Shown piece by piece: positions 1-12,283 of a stretch of DNA of 64,000 nt (the first letter of the stretch is position 1; each line of letters starts with the position of its first letter). The stretch comes from Voacanga thouarsii (lineage: Eukaryota; Streptophyta; Magnoliopsida; Gentianales; Apocynaceae), in the NCBI GenBank assembly GCA_026120185.1, contig JANUWF010002421.1, forward strand, positions 186,001-250,000, written 5' to 3'. The notes below the pieces were generated by a model. That model worked only from the letters and a program-made list of their open reading frames with translations. It did no database searches and had not been told where the DNA came from. The position numbers were made by a program, and so were the translations under genes.

Positions 1-125
1 AATGATGTAATACTTGTTCATATAGATGTCTTTAGATAATTGTCATGATAGTATTGTTAGCTAAGTATGTTGTTGCTTGCATTGTTCTCTGACCTGAAGA
101 AGCAATGGCCAAAATAATATTTCCC

Positions 126-320
126 TCAAATCTTAATTTGTTGATGATAGTTTTTGTATACAAATGTCTTACCTATTCCTCCATATCCATATAAGAAAAA
201 AAGCTTGTTGTAATTGTGTTTAACAATGCTTATGACAGTTTCGTACATTCTCAGCTGATTATAGTTTAGACTTTGAACAATATTGTCATGCTCTTTTCTC
301 AGTGCATCTTTATCGTACAT
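126..320 (-). pseudogene. Helitron PIF1-like helicase, Walker A segment
   Basis: A 64-residue frame holds QLRMYETVISIV followed by FFLYGYGGIGKTFVYK. This is the start of the PIF1/RecD-type helicase domain with an intact P-loop (GYGGIGKT). In the full element this domain unwinds DNA during rolling-circle transposition. The frame stops after the loop, and the remaining motifs (Walker B and the rest) would lie left of position 1. Confidence 0.8.
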
Positions 321-1684
321 TATCTCATCTCTAATGTAGTTTCTTTAGAGGTCTTTTAAGAGTTGTTTATCTAGCAGTGACATCCCTTCTATTTCCTGCA
401 AAGATTTTCCATGTCTCATGACAATCACATCCAGTTCTTTTAACGTGTAGTTTTTCACTCGTTCTTTAGAGAGTTTCAATTGAGGACATCTTATGATTTT
501 TCTTTGTCATAATTGGATATCATCACTCATCTTGGGCTAGTATGATTCCCAAAAGTTTTGTACATCGGCTACACTGCAAAACAAAAGAATAGTGACAAAC
601 AAATCTCCAAGTTGATTAGCAATAGCCCAGAAAAAGCCTCTTCCATAGTTTCATGCCATTCGCGGTCTTCTTGTAAAAGTCCTCTTGCATAGCATGCTGA
701 TTTAAATGTGTCATAGACATGACCATTATACAGATGGATTTGTTCAAAAGTAGTTGCACCTACAACACGTTTTAGTAACATCCTTAGATAATATCTTTCT
801 CCAGATGTTGGATGTACAAATGTTATCCGTCCTACACTTTTAGGCCCTTTTCTCTTTTTCCAGATTTTCTCAATTTTTTTCCAAGTATATTTTTTAGGGA
901 TTTGAACATAAGTCAATTTTGTTACCTTTGTATCGCTCTTACTAAGTTCAAGCCATTCCGAAACATTGTTGTTTTGACATCTTCACTTTGAGCAATGTAA
1001 CTTAAAGAGGAAGTATCTTTGAAAATGATGTTCTACACATCTTCTAGATAAAATGACAATCTTTCAACAGCTAGAATTCTAAAGTGGACATTAAATTCAT
1101 AAATCCTCTAACATGCTTCACAAGTTGAGATATATCTACAGTCTAAAAATTCTTGATTTCATCTCTATTTTCAAGACCATCTCCAATCTATAGATTATAT
1201 TCAATGACTATAGTGATTTTGTCAGGGCCTTTGTTCACATATTTAAATAAGTACTTTATTGCAGAATTCTACATTCATATAACTTTGATATTTGAGCAAT
1301 AGGATTCTATTATATGGAACGACAAATCTATTATCCAAATTAAAGCCATTTTTCTCAATGAATGTACTAGTGTCTCTTCTTCTATATACACAGAATCCAC
1401 TCTCATCAATTGTTGTCATATTTTGAAATCCCTTGGGAAAATGCTTTGAACAGTATCCTAGAAAATTTATTCATAGTAAATTAGTGATGGACTTATTGTC
1501 GGTGTATGTAATAGTGCATTTATTTGACTACTATGTAAAGTAATACTGTTGTATATTACCTTTTACCATGCAAGATGAATTTTCATATCCAACACCACAT
1601 GGACCATGCATCATGAATTGTGTGACAGCATTATATCCTTCTGGATCACTCATTTGATTAGGGATTTCAGTTGAAATGACTTTG

Positions 1685-2168
1685 TCAATGTGCTCTGAGC
1701 TTTGTATTTTTTAACATTGTTTGATCCAAATGATTAAAAATGTGCATGTGGTAGTCTTCTTTTTTGGAATTCAATTGTATATACAACTGCATTGTAAAGA
1801 GAAATTGGCAGTGATTATGCATAGTTGTAATTAAAATGATACTAAACCATGCGTTTATGCTGACCATAAGAATAAGGATTAGTCTACAAATATCATATAA
1901 TAGATTACACAATAGTAGATAAATTTATAATACCTACATCTACTTTTCCAAATATTTCATTCTGAATAATGTCCTCTATCATTGCATTAAGTTTCATTTT
2001 GAAAACCCGGACTCCAATATCAGGTCTATTCTCTGTTTTCTGCCCTGGTAAGTTAGCTAATACCTCTTGGACTTCTAACCAAATTGGATTTGCAATAAAT
2101 ATGAGAAATAGATTTGGATTGCCAAAGCACCTATAAAGAGACATTTCTTCCTGATAGTTTTGTGCCAT
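1685..2168 (-). pseudogene. Helitron Rep HUH nuclease core
   Basis: The segment 1905-2168 begins MAQNYQEEM and contains FLIFIANPIW, which matches the Rep block that normally reads NYQDA... and F.TF.CNP.W. The next segment in another frame (1685-1912) holds EDYHMHIF, the equivalent of the family's LPHAHIL. Its H-M-H triplet at 1742-1750 keeps the two metal-binding histidines of the HUH motif. In rolling-circle nucleases these histidines hold the divalent metal beside the catalytic tyrosines. I did not identify the tyrosine motif with confidence. Two overlapping frames are needed to read the core, so it is broken. Confidence 0.8.
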
Positions 2169-3554
2169 GTACCGAAGGCTGCCTGTGAAAGATGATGGTA
2201 AGATAGTTCTTCTTCCTAGTTTTCTTGCATCATTATCACCTTTTTCAATTGCATCGTATACATTTTTGTACAGTTCAGTCCTTAGATCTCATTGGTGCTG
2301 AGAAATCCACTGTAGACGCGATTATTCAATTCATGTGTAACAATCCAAAATGTATTGTTGAAATAGCCTTCCAGACTGGAATAGGAGTATACTTTTAGAT
2401 TTCCTGTACTATAGAACATAAGAATAGAATTCCCTTATAGTCACATATGACCGTTTTGTGCATCTTCGGCCTTTATTTATTGCATATGGTATTTCAGGAT
2501 GAAATCCATCTTCACCATAAGGGAATAACAATGGATACTGTAATGCCATATAAGAAGGATGCAAATGACTTATTCTTTGTAGGCTTCCAGATGTAGATTG
2601 TAGAATGATGTCTCTATCTCTTATTTCTTGAGATGTATCACCAACAATTAATACGGCTATTTCTTTTGCTATGGGAGCATGATATTTCCTTGCATTAAAA
2701 TTTCTTTTGTGGAATAATCTAATAGAAAAGTTTGAGATTTCTAAAGAATTGTACATGTCTCTGGCGAATCTAAAATCCTTCACCAATTCATTCTATTCAT
2801 CAAGCATAGAGATCAAAGACCGTTTTATGCTTTCATTGTACTTTCCTTGATTCACTACTTTCATCTATTTTAAATTACATTTGAAGTGTCATGAAAATAT
2901 AGCTGAATAAAATGAGCATTGGTTTCCTTGGCTGGAATCAAAGATCCTATTTGGTGATAATTGTCATCGTTAATTCTATATATGTATGGTGCAGACTGAT
3001 GATTAAATTTGTTATCAACTTTAGCCCCAATAGAAGTCATTGAAAATATAGAATTGTATGCTCTAATATTTTCAAAAAATCTTGTCGACTGATTTCCTAA
3101 CTCAAGATTTAATAATGATCTAAGGGGTTCTGGAGGATTTCTCTTTTTGGGCAGTTTTATTTTCCCTTCCTTGCAACAGAGCTTCTATATTGGACTTCTT
3201 TTTGTAGACTTCTTTAATTTTTTGCAGTCCCAAAATATTGCCTGGAAATAATTGCATTCATGAGCCGATTTTCCGTAATAGGATTTTGTTAGGTATCTCA
3301 GTTCCGCAACTACTATTTGTATGTTATAGGAATAGGAATTTGCAAAGTTAAAATTGGCATTACGCAATGAAACTTATCTCATAATTACCTGATGGAAGCC
3401 TTATTCATTGTTTCTTTTTATTTGTTGTACCATCTGAAGGAATCTTGCATTTGTTACATTGTCTCTTCCTAGAAGCCAGGATTTGAGAGCGTAATCTTCT
3501 CCTCAAATGTGCATCTTCTGCGAATGAATTTTCATATATTTTGTTATTGATCAT

Positions 3555-5740
3555 GTTATTTATGCAAGAAGTATTATGACATTTAAATGTTATTGGAATA
3601 CAATGTCATATTTCAAAGGCCTGTAGTTTAATGATTTTAAATAAGATATGAATACTAAGATTTGATGTAATAGAATATTTCACGGCATAATATGTTGTAT
3701 GCAGTACAAAGTATTAGACGCAGACACCTAATGGTTGTAGGATGATTTCTTTAGCTGTATTTTGTATCATATTGGTAGATAGTTACATGTAATAACATCT
3801 AAGAATCATTTGCTTTTAAATACAAAGAAGGATTTGAAGGATTTATAGACATTTACGCCTGTTGCAAAATTCAATAACCTTTATCATGAGGGAATGTTAT
3901 TAGTCATTTTTTGTATTGGATATTGAATAGTTACATTTTTTTTTTTTTTTTTTTTGGATTCTGCTATTGGATATGCCAGTATTAAGTTTTTTTGAAAAAA
4001 AAGGAAAAAAATAAATAGGAGTTTTTTTTTTTTTTAGGAAGTTCGTATGTTGCGGAATAGGATTACAATTACCATGAGAGAATGCTATTGATCATTTTAT
4101 AATGGATATTGAAAAATGTGTCTCTTTGCATTCTGATGTTATAAAGGAGGATGTCTAATTGAATGTACTTGGCCTGTTAATATTCTAACGTTTTGAATAT
4201 CTGCCATTGAATTACATTGTCGAATTTTTTTATTATGTATTTAATGTATTTTAAATGTAATACATGTAATGTATATTTCTTCAGAAGACGTGTAGTTCTC
4301 TTAAAAGACACACATGTTCTTAAGGACCTCATACAACTCAAACCCTAATCTGCAATAATAACGATGAATGTCCTTTCATGTACATTGTAAAATTAATTTT
4401 ATGGACTCTATTCCACGATGCTTCACATGGCCTCAATATAATTGAACAATTCCATTGGCAACCAAGTACTTAAATTCTATATCGAGTATAGATTTTGGCA
4501 TTTGCCAATTTTTTTCTTTTGTGTGTTGTGGAATTAGGATTTTGGCAATGCTTCAAAGGTAACATTCAAATATATCACCTTTTTTAGGTGGTCACGTACC
4601 AAATGTAGATAAACAACAATTTCATTTGTACTTTTATATACATAGGAAATACAACTATTTTGCTATTGTTGACCATTTGTGCTAAGATAATTGTACATTT
4701 GGTGAATCAAGTAAATTTTTATGTTTTTTTTCCCCCTCATTCTGAAGTTCCCATTTTGCCTGTTTCCTAGTTTGGTGAGCAAAATGAGTTGGGGAATGGC
4801 AGCTTTGTTCTGTGCATTCTAGAAATATGTTTTAGAGTAGTAGAAGACTGACCCAAGAAAATACCACGCGAGAACATTTATTAGTTGTTACCAAATGACT
4901 GGAAGAACAAAAAGAGGTCAATCCTAAGAGTTGCTCTAAGTTAGTGCGGTTTAGTGTTCAGAAATTCAAGGCTGCTTACCTTCAATTCTTCTATTAAGTT
5001 AAGATATAGAAAGTCAAATTCACTGGATTCATCTACGTGACTTTCACTTGTAATCAAGCTACTTGATCATATATTTAGAGTTGAGCAAAAGAACCCAAAA
5101 GCGCATTTAATGCATGGGAATACTTGTAAAAGAGATACCATTAATAATCAATTAGCTTTCTCCTTTTCATAATTCATAATAATAAGGTAAGCATCCCACT
5201 CTCGATCCAAAGCTACTGCTTCAACAATCAACTGAGCTAATCAGGTTAAGACGTCGAAGGGAGATGTAAAAAACGAAGAATTTCGTTCTTTAGAAGTAAA
5301 GCCCACTAAACTCCACTTGCACACTTGATATGAAAAGTAGACGCAAGTGGAGTCAGAAGACCTACTGGAAGCAACACCACGCCATAAAGCAGAGTCCAAT
5401 CATTACCAGTTGCTATCTAAAAAAAAATGAAATTATCTTTATTTTCCAATTACTAACAAATAACATATCTTTATACCTTTGTTTCCTATTTACTTTATTT
5501 ACTTTTTTGTCATGGAAAAAGATAGTGATCACAATCTGTATGACATGAGATATGTGAAACACCTAATGCAGTTTTTCACAACCATCATCAATTGAAATTT
5601 CTCCAAGAATTAAAATAGAGATAGTGAGAGAGTACTACTACAAAAATTGTTGATTTCCATTGGAAAGTCACTGCAATTTTACCCATATTTACATATCACG
5701 AAGTAGTACTACTGCTAATGTTTACACTGTCACTCCTAGT
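3555..5740. other. No gene seen; AT-rich, probably Helitron interior
   Basis: No convincing coding frame, RNA gene or element end is visible. The stretch holds poly-T runs near 3940-3957 and 4021-4035. It lies between the Helitron N-terminus and the CACTA end, so it may be Helitron 5' sequence, but nothing in it proves that. Confidence 0.5.
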
Positions 5741-6080
5741 CACTGCAAAAAAAACCCAGCAAATACAACGACAACAATTATGACGGACGTAAAACCGTCA
5801 TAATTGAAGACCTTTAATGACAGTTCTAAAACTGTTATATTATACCAGTATATACGACGGTTTGAGGATAACCAACGTATTAGGTCAAACAAGTATGACG
5901 GCTGGACATAACCGTCGTAAAAAATTGACCTAATACGACGGTTATTTATAATCGTCATATTATTCTATCAATTAAGACGATTTTTATAACAATCGTATTT
6001 GGTATAATAGTTAATTGTAATTAAATTTTGGCTATTTTTTTTTATAAATATCACGCTTTAACAACCGTCGTATGAGGTCA
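5741..6080. repeat. CACTA left subterminal repeats (ACGACGG class)
   Basis: Short motifs of the type ACGACGGTT and AACCGTCGT alternate in both orientations, for example near 5826, 5866, 5909, 5935 and 6064. In CACTA elements such repeats are where the element's own DNA-binding protein sits. A second cluster of the same motif lies at 7190-7300, so the left subterminal zone is split by later insertions. Confidence 0.75.
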
Positions 6081-6489
6081 AAATTACTGTAATTTATGCT
6101 TTGCATTTTAATTTTTGAAGTAAAATAAAATGAATCGAAAGTAGTTTGAATTTTATCTATTTCTTTTCAAATTTAGTTACAATAGTTTTAGTAATGATTT
6201 TAATAAATTTAACGGTTGGTTCGTTAATTTGATATATATACTTATATTTGTAGATACACTTTTTTATTACTATTTTATAAGTATTACTAAAAAAATGTGA
6301 TAAAATAAACAAACGACTTTCAAATTTGGTATAATTAAATTAACTTGTTGTAACTTTATAAATATATCTAGCTAATACTTAGATCATTTATTTTGTAGAT
6401 AAATTTTAGTTTGCATCTTAATTCAATTTTCTTATATTTGTATTAAAGATCGAGTTTGAATTTCATTTTGTTAGTTATTCTATGGTATG

Positions 6490-6492
<3 letters not shown>

Positions 6493-6526
<34 letters not shown>
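6493..6526. repeat. (GT)n microsatellite
   Basis: A perfect GT run of about 34 bases inside the CACTA left region. Confidence 0.9.
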
Positions 6527-6529
<3 letters not shown>

Positions 6530-6577
6530 TTATACATTATGACATATGCTTATTAATCAGTGAGTATAAGATTAATA

Positions 6578-6814
6578 TGTTCCCTCCATGCATCGACAAA
6601 TAATTGTCCTAATTTTCTTTTTAATTTGTCCAAAAATAGCTGTCCATTTTAAAAATGTAGATTGTATTTAATTATATTGTTTCCAATTTTACCCTTAGCA
6701 CAATTTTGTAAGGAAGTAATGGACATTTTAATCATTTTTTTTATATAATTTCACAATTCATTAAAATGCATAATTTTTACAATTAGATCAGTTATTGGAG
6801 AACGGATGGAGTAC
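6578..6814. mobile_element. Stowaway-like MITE
   Basis: The left end reads TGTTCCCTCCATGCATCGAC and the right end, inverted, reads TGTACTCCATCCGTTCTCC. These match the degenerate CTCCCTCCGTNC termini of plant Stowaway (Tc1/mariner) MITEs, and TA dinucleotides flank both ends. The length of about 237 bp is typical, and no coding sequence is present. The inverted repeats are imperfect, so this is an old copy. Confidence 0.55.
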
Positions 6815-6921
6815 ATAATATGAAAAATTTTCATTACAAATATGCATGCACGTGCGTATATCTATGTAGTATATATAATATAATTAATATTGTAGAATTA
6901 AATTTAATGTAATTTTGTGTC

Positions 6922-7144
6922 ATGTATGTATGTATGTATGTATGTATGTATGTATGTATGTATGTATGTATGTATGTATGTATGTATGTATGTATGTATG
7001 TATGTATGTATGTATGTATGTATGTATGTATGTATGTATGTATGTATGTATGTATGTATGTATGTATGTATGTATGTATGTATGTATGTATGTATGTATG
7101 TATGTATGTATGTATGTATGTATGTATGTATGTATGTATGTATA
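6922..7144. repeat. (TATG)n tetranucleotide microsatellite, about 55 units
   Basis: About 222 bases of uninterrupted TATG/GTAT repeat. Because the unit is 4 bases and contains no stop in any forward frame, all three plus frames stay open and spell M-Y-V-C repeats; these are not genes. Arrays this long and pure are normally very unstable in length. Confidence 0.97.
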
Positions 7145-7189
7145 AATTAAACAGTAATTAATTTTTTTAATTTTGTTAATATTGGATCA

Positions 7190-7305
7190 AATACGACGGT
7201 TACTAAATAACCGTTGTATTAGGGCAATTGAATATGACAGTTAGGAACCATCGTATTTAGTGATATTTAATATGACAGCTATAAATAACCGTCGTATATC
7301 GTTGA
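7190..7305. repeat. Second cluster of CACTA subterminal motifs
   Basis: ATACGACGGTTAC, AACCGTTGTATT and AACCGTCGTAT type motifs recur in alternating orientation. They are the same class as at 5741-6080 and at 18963-19376, which supports the left subterminal region reaching to about 7.3 kb. Confidence 0.65.
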
Positions 7306-7574
7306 ATATATTTTAGCTTCCCTAGCTTCCTCTTCTTCGTTGAGCTTGTCATTGTCGCTGCACAAGGGCTTTTTGTTTAGCTCGTCTTATTTGGCAGCTT
7401 GAGTAGTTGGTTTTCGTCAGCGCATTTTAGTCGGGCTGTTTTCTTCTCCATTGCATTTCAGCTACCTAGCTCCGCCTCCACCTCCATATCTCTGCCGCAT
7501 CTACATAAGGTATGTCCTTCAGATCTGACTATTGCTTGTCTATTTCTATTGCTATTCTGCTTGAGCCTGAATAA

Positions 7575-7615
7575 AGTCATGTTGAGTTGTTTTTGAGTAC
7601 TTGAGACATTGTTGT
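7575..7615. repeat. Left part of duplicated segment, copy 1 (split by the solo LTR)
   Basis: This stretch plus 11495-11640 equals the segment at 11916-12103 apart from scattered substitutions. The solo LTR sits exactly between the two halves. Confidence 0.85.
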
Positions 7616-7967
7616 TGTAATAACCCGCCTTGCCCGCCTTGCATAAAGCGTTTGTGAAGAATAGTTTTGTTAACAATGAAAATATATATAAAAGAAATAT
7701 TTTCTTTCCTTATTATCAATAATAAAATTAAGATTTCAAATTGATAATATTATTCATAGTGTTATAATATAGCCATCACTAGTGCTATTATCATTATTAA
7801 TATTAGTATTATTATTGCTAATATTATTATTGATTTTATTTTTAATCTATTATCCATTACTATTATTTTATATCTATTATGTAATATCAATATTCCTTGG
7901 TAATATTAAATTATAGTATTATTAAATTCAATAATTATGTTGAATTATTATATTATTTTTACCATTA

Positions 7968-8001
<34 letters not shown>

Positions 8002-11000
8002 CAACTAATACTATAAATATCCTAGCAATATTATGCTATATTATATTATATATAAATACCCTAGCTATATTTTACTATATATAAGATATTTTAAGGGGTC
8101 CACAAGAAGTAAATGAAGAGGGCCCACAAGCATGATATTTTTGACCAAGATTAACCATTCTTAGACTTCCTTAATTAAGCTTAATTAAGTTAAACTAGAT
8201 TAGGGCAAGTGATCACAATTAAGCTAAATTGGATTAGGCCAAGTTAATTATAATTTGCATGGCCTTGTAAGGTTAGTAAATGCATTAGTCTTGAGACTTC
8301 TAGGGAATTTTACAAGTTTCTCCATGGTTCCACAATTTTCTTGGAAAGCCTAGGAGCTTCTAGAATAGCCAACTCACCTTAAAGTAAGACCAAGAGGATT
8401 AAGCTCTATAAATAGGAGTAAGGAGGGGAGAATTTCAGTCAAAGCTGGGAGGAGAAGAGGAAAAAACCAGAAAAGTGAAGAGAGGAGAGGAAAAATAAGA
8501 AAAAGAGAGACTAAGGGAGAGAGGGGGATTTCCGGCAGCAAGGAGGAAGGAGAAGGAAACCGGCAGCAAGGAGGAAGAAAGGAGAAGGAAGGAGGGAAAG
8601 GAGTATACAGCTTGCCCTCATCTTGGAAAGGTAAGAGATCATTTCTTAAAAGCTAAAAGAATGATGTTAGAAGTTGGAAACTAAATGCATATGAATTTGT
8701 TGATGTTGAGTAATGAAAATATTTTGATGTTGTGATGGATGTTGAATTGACCGGTTGGTGTACTGATGGGTTGAATATGGTTTTCGGTTTATTTAAGGTG
8801 TATTGGAGTGATGGTATACTGAAAATTTGAAAAGAAAAAGGAAGGAAGTGGTAAAGAAAACAAGAAAAGCCATTTGTTGATAACAACTCACTAGTTTGTG
8901 TTGTTTGGAAATATTAAAAGAAATCTGAGTAGATGTGACTGGAAATTGAGCATAAATGACTCTAAACCTGTCCTAGACCAGTTAGAAAGGATTTGGAACA
9001 AGTTGTGTGGAGGTTGTGAGGGTTTTGAATAGCTAAGAGATCATGAACAACAAGAAGGGTGAAAACTGCCAAAATTTACTGGTTTGGTAAGTTGGGAATA
9101 ATTTATTTGTTTGAACAAAAGAGAAGTGCTGGGCATGAAAACCTGTTAGAAAAATGATTTTGGGATGTTAAATAAGGTATTGGAAGGTTTAAATGTGGTA
9201 AGATATGTTGAAGAAATCATAGAAATAAATTAAAACAAGTTGAGCTTCTAAACAGTAATTCTGGACTTCCAGCTCGGAGCAGTAAGTTTAACTGGAAAAA
9301 TGAACGAAATGGAGAGAGGTCTGAATACCCCATGACCTGAAGTTGATATAGAAATTTCCTAGGAGTATTTATGAAGTGGTTTCACTTCATTTGGACCTGA
9401 ATTGGAGGAGATATGAACAAAACACTGGAGAGTGACGAAACTGAATCTCCAAGCGCGGAACAGTGGAATCAACTGCAAAACTGTACAAAATGGGATGGAG
9501 TTTGTAGGACTTATGACCTAGAATTGATAGAGGGATATCTTAGGGAAATTATGGAAGTAGCCTCACCCTATTTGGACCTATATTGGCTAAATTGTGTGAA
9601 AAATGGTGAAGGGTGGTAAAGCTGTAAAACCAGAAAAACTATTCAAAGCACTAACCCATTTATTTCTTTAAGAAAATTATAGAAACCTTGTCCAAACCAT
9701 TAAGTATTTGAAACCATTGAGTAATGACAAAGGAATATACTAATGATGTAGGTGAATCAAGCCGAGGGAACCCCTTTTAGGACTACACTCGAGTGCAACT
9801 TCGGCCTAATATACGAGGTGAGTCCCTATGATTTCTAAAACCTTTTTAAAGGCTAGTGTGATTTAATTTTCCATGAAATGACATGTTTTATACCGTTTTG
9901 GAAATGTTTAAATATGGTTACGGAATACATGAGCAAGACTTATTTTTATGCTATTTCGACTTGAATGAATTTCATAATTGGTTTGAAAACCTTATTGGAT
10001 GATTAAAACACGAATTATGTAAATTTAGTCATTTTGGATTAAATGTTTGAGATTTCTGGAAAATGAAAAACTTTAGAATTGGGTATTTGGAAAATGATCC
10101 AGATATCCTTATTGGAATGATTTATGAAACTTTTGGAACTCGAGTATTCGGTAAATGATCGAATTATTCTTATTGGAACTCTTGTGAATATATTTCAAAT
10201 TGGGTAAGGGTAAAATGACCCGGATACCCTCAAAAAGTCTTTTGGAACCTGGTATGGGTAAGATGACCCGAATGTCCTTGGAAAATGACTTTTGTGATTG
10301 AGTACGGGAAAAATAACCCGGTTACTCTTGGTAACACGTTTTGATGTGTGAGTAAAACCTTTTATCTGGTTTCAACATGATTTTGGAAAATGTTGTTTTG
10401 GCCCCAAAATGTTTTGATTGAAGATCCTACGGGATCAGATAACCCTCTGGCCTGATCAGTCAGATGGGGTTTGTATTGTTGCGCTGAGTACTTAGCAATG
10501 GCTTTGATCTTTGTACTAGCCCATGTTAGAGGTAGACGACCTCAAGTAACCTAGCTAGTTCTGGGGATTATTTTACTCCAAACAGGGTGACAGGACATTG
10601 AGATGAGTCGTCCTGGCTAGCCGTTTAGTGCCTGGCAATTGCCGTGTTTGTGAATGCGTTTGTGAACGCTTGTTGTTTTTAAGTCATTCGCTGGAATAAG
10701 GATGGGATGTTCGGGGCGTTTGACTCCTTGCCACCTCGATGGTGATTGACGTCAGGATTGGGAACCCTAGCTGATGGAGGCAAGTAAAAGATCTCAATGT
10801 GTATGGTGAGGTACATTTGTACGCTGCTCACCCTTCCGGCCTGACACGGGTGACGTGCTGTAAGGCGCAGTCCCTGGCATCAGAAACCATGCAGCCGAAG
10901 GCGAAGTTTCTTTGACTTTGCATGCGGGTCACACTTCCATGTGGGGAAGAATCCGCATTTATTGAATTGGGGGCCATATGTTTGGAAATCATTGTTTTTC

Positions 11001-11494
11001 AAATGTACATGATAACTTGATCCTAAATTTACCAATTACTGCTATTTCCCTATTATGAAATTTATTTCAGTAAAGGAATTGAAAATCATCTCTTTTCTGA
11101 GCAAAACACTAGCACACACGGGACTCACTGAGTATACCATTCACACGTGTGTTTATCTTTCCTATTTTTTTTAGGGATTAGAGCTGAAGGCTAGCGACGA
11201 TACTACCCGGACTTACCATCTAGCGCTAGATAGTGAATCTTTTGGCATGATTATTGTACATAGATGTTGAAACTATTTTGGGCTTGTGTATTTTGGGAAC
11301 TCTGATGATGTATCTATCGCAACTCATGTATATATAATAGAAGAGTATGTTGTATATATTTACTTAACCTTCAATTTTTGCTTGCTTGTTTTAAGTTTAT
11401 ATCGTTGTAAAGACCCTTAGTTTGAGGATTCAGACGGAGCGACATCCTACCTAAGCTGGCCCATTGTGCAAAGAAGGAAATATGGGGTGTTACA
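7616..11494 (+). mobile_element. Solo LTR of a Ty3/gypsy (Del/Tekay-like) retrotransposon, 3879 bp
   Basis: The block starts TGTAATAACCCGCC and ends GGGGTGTTACA, giving the inverted TGTAA/TTACA termini of an LTR. It is flanked by a perfect 5-bp target duplication, GTTGT (7611-7615 and 11495-11499). No gag or pol is present, so it is a solo LTR left by LTR-LTR recombination. A TATA box (TATAAATA at 8406-8413) lies where an LTR promoter is expected. The GACTCACTGAGTATACC motif near 11120 resembles long LTRs of the Del/Tekay chromovirus group; that lineage is inferred from general resemblance. The uninterrupted target site survives in a neighbouring duplicate at 11916-12103. Confidence 0.88.
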
Positions 11495-11640
11495 GTTGTG
11501 CTAGTTGGTGTTGATGAATTGGTGGAAGGAATTGATGTTGTTGAACTTGTGTAGAAAGAGTTTAATTTGTGTTTTTGATTGGTGGTTTGGGGCTGTGATT
11601 TCTGTGTAAATTGGTGGAGTGAAATTGAATTGATTTAGAG
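11495..11640. repeat. Right part of duplicated segment, copy 1
   Basis: It matches 11936-12103 closely and starts at the GTTGT target duplication after the LTR. Confidence 0.85.
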
Positions 11641-11915
11641 CTCGTACCAAGTTGCTGATTTTTTTATTTTTTTTTTTTTTACTTTTGTAATTTATACTTT
11701 TGTGCTTTTGTTTGACTCAATCACACTTAGAAGCAATTCTAGTTAACTAGGTTTAGGGCATTTTTTTTAGATGTAAAAGGTCTGCTAATGCAAGGAGCAT
11801 ATGATCACTGAGAGCTTAAGAGATTGGCTGCAAGACTATCGGCCAATAATTTAATGATATGGGGTGGGTCATTTCAGCATTTCTTAGCTGTACATAGGTG
11901 CGAAGTAATATATAG

Positions 11916-12103
11916 AGTCATGTTGAGTTGTTTTTGAGTACTCGAGACATTGTTGTGCTAGTTGGTGTTGATAATTGGTGGAAGGAATTGGTGTTGTTGA
12001 ACTTGTGTAGAAAGAGTTTGATTTGAGTTTTTTGATTGGTGATTTGGGGCTGTGATTTCTGTGTAAATTGGTGGATTGAAATTGAATTGATTTGGAGGTA
12101 TTT
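11916..12103. repeat. Duplicated segment, copy 2 (uninterrupted)
   Basis: It reads through the site where copy 1 carries the 3.9-kb solo LTR (GACATT-GTTGT-GCTAG). It therefore acts as a paralogous empty site for that insertion. Confidence 0.85.
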
Positions 12104-12280
12104 GAGCTGAGATTTTTGTAGGATGTCTTAAGGGTTAAAGCCATCTTTGATCACTTTCGCCTTTTATTATCAATTCCTTTTATTTTCTTGTCTTTTCTTT
12201 ATTTTCCTTTCCTACTCTTTTCTTAGAAATCCTATGGCTCTTAATCATATTGCTATCAAGCTACTTTTCAAAAGAAAGAT
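12104..12280. other. Short noncoding stretch inside the CACTA element
   Basis: Pyrimidine-rich sequence precedes the transposon-protein-like fragment. No feature is recognised. Confidence 0.4.
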
Positions 12281-12283
12281 GGG

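Larger units (their letters stand above)
1..3554 (-). pseudogene. Helitron Rep/helicase (RepHel), decayed and cut by the window edge
   Basis: This is the replication initiator and helicase protein of a plant Helitron, read right to left. Family blocks occur in the right order across all three frames: a basic N-terminus with a C-x2-C pair (3405-3554), a zinc-type block (3185-3367), an N-terminal block (2409-2786), the HUH Rep core (1685-2168), the MHGPCG block near 1570-1640, the conserved VYRRR and KNGFNLDNRFVVPYN blocks (about 1300-1420), a VERL-type block near 1040-1080, a pre-helicase block (569-916), and the PIF1-type helicase Walker A GYGGIGKT (126-320). Stops and frameshifts separate the blocks, so it cannot make a full protein. 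Most of the helicase domain lies beyond position 1. The identity is secure; the exon limits are not, because I joined blocks by family order only. Confidence 0.9.

Noticed and set aside
5625..5645. TACTACAAAAATTG as the left CACTA terminus
   Set aside because: It lacks the AAATACRACG core shared by 5741 and 19376, and no subterminal repeats start there.
6915..7161. Three overlapping open frames coding Met-Tyr-Val-Cys repeats
   Set aside because: They are the three frames of one TATG microsatellite; no gene.
9413..9619. 68-codon frame
   Set aside because: It lies inside the solo LTR, which normally codes for nothing, and shows no family signal.
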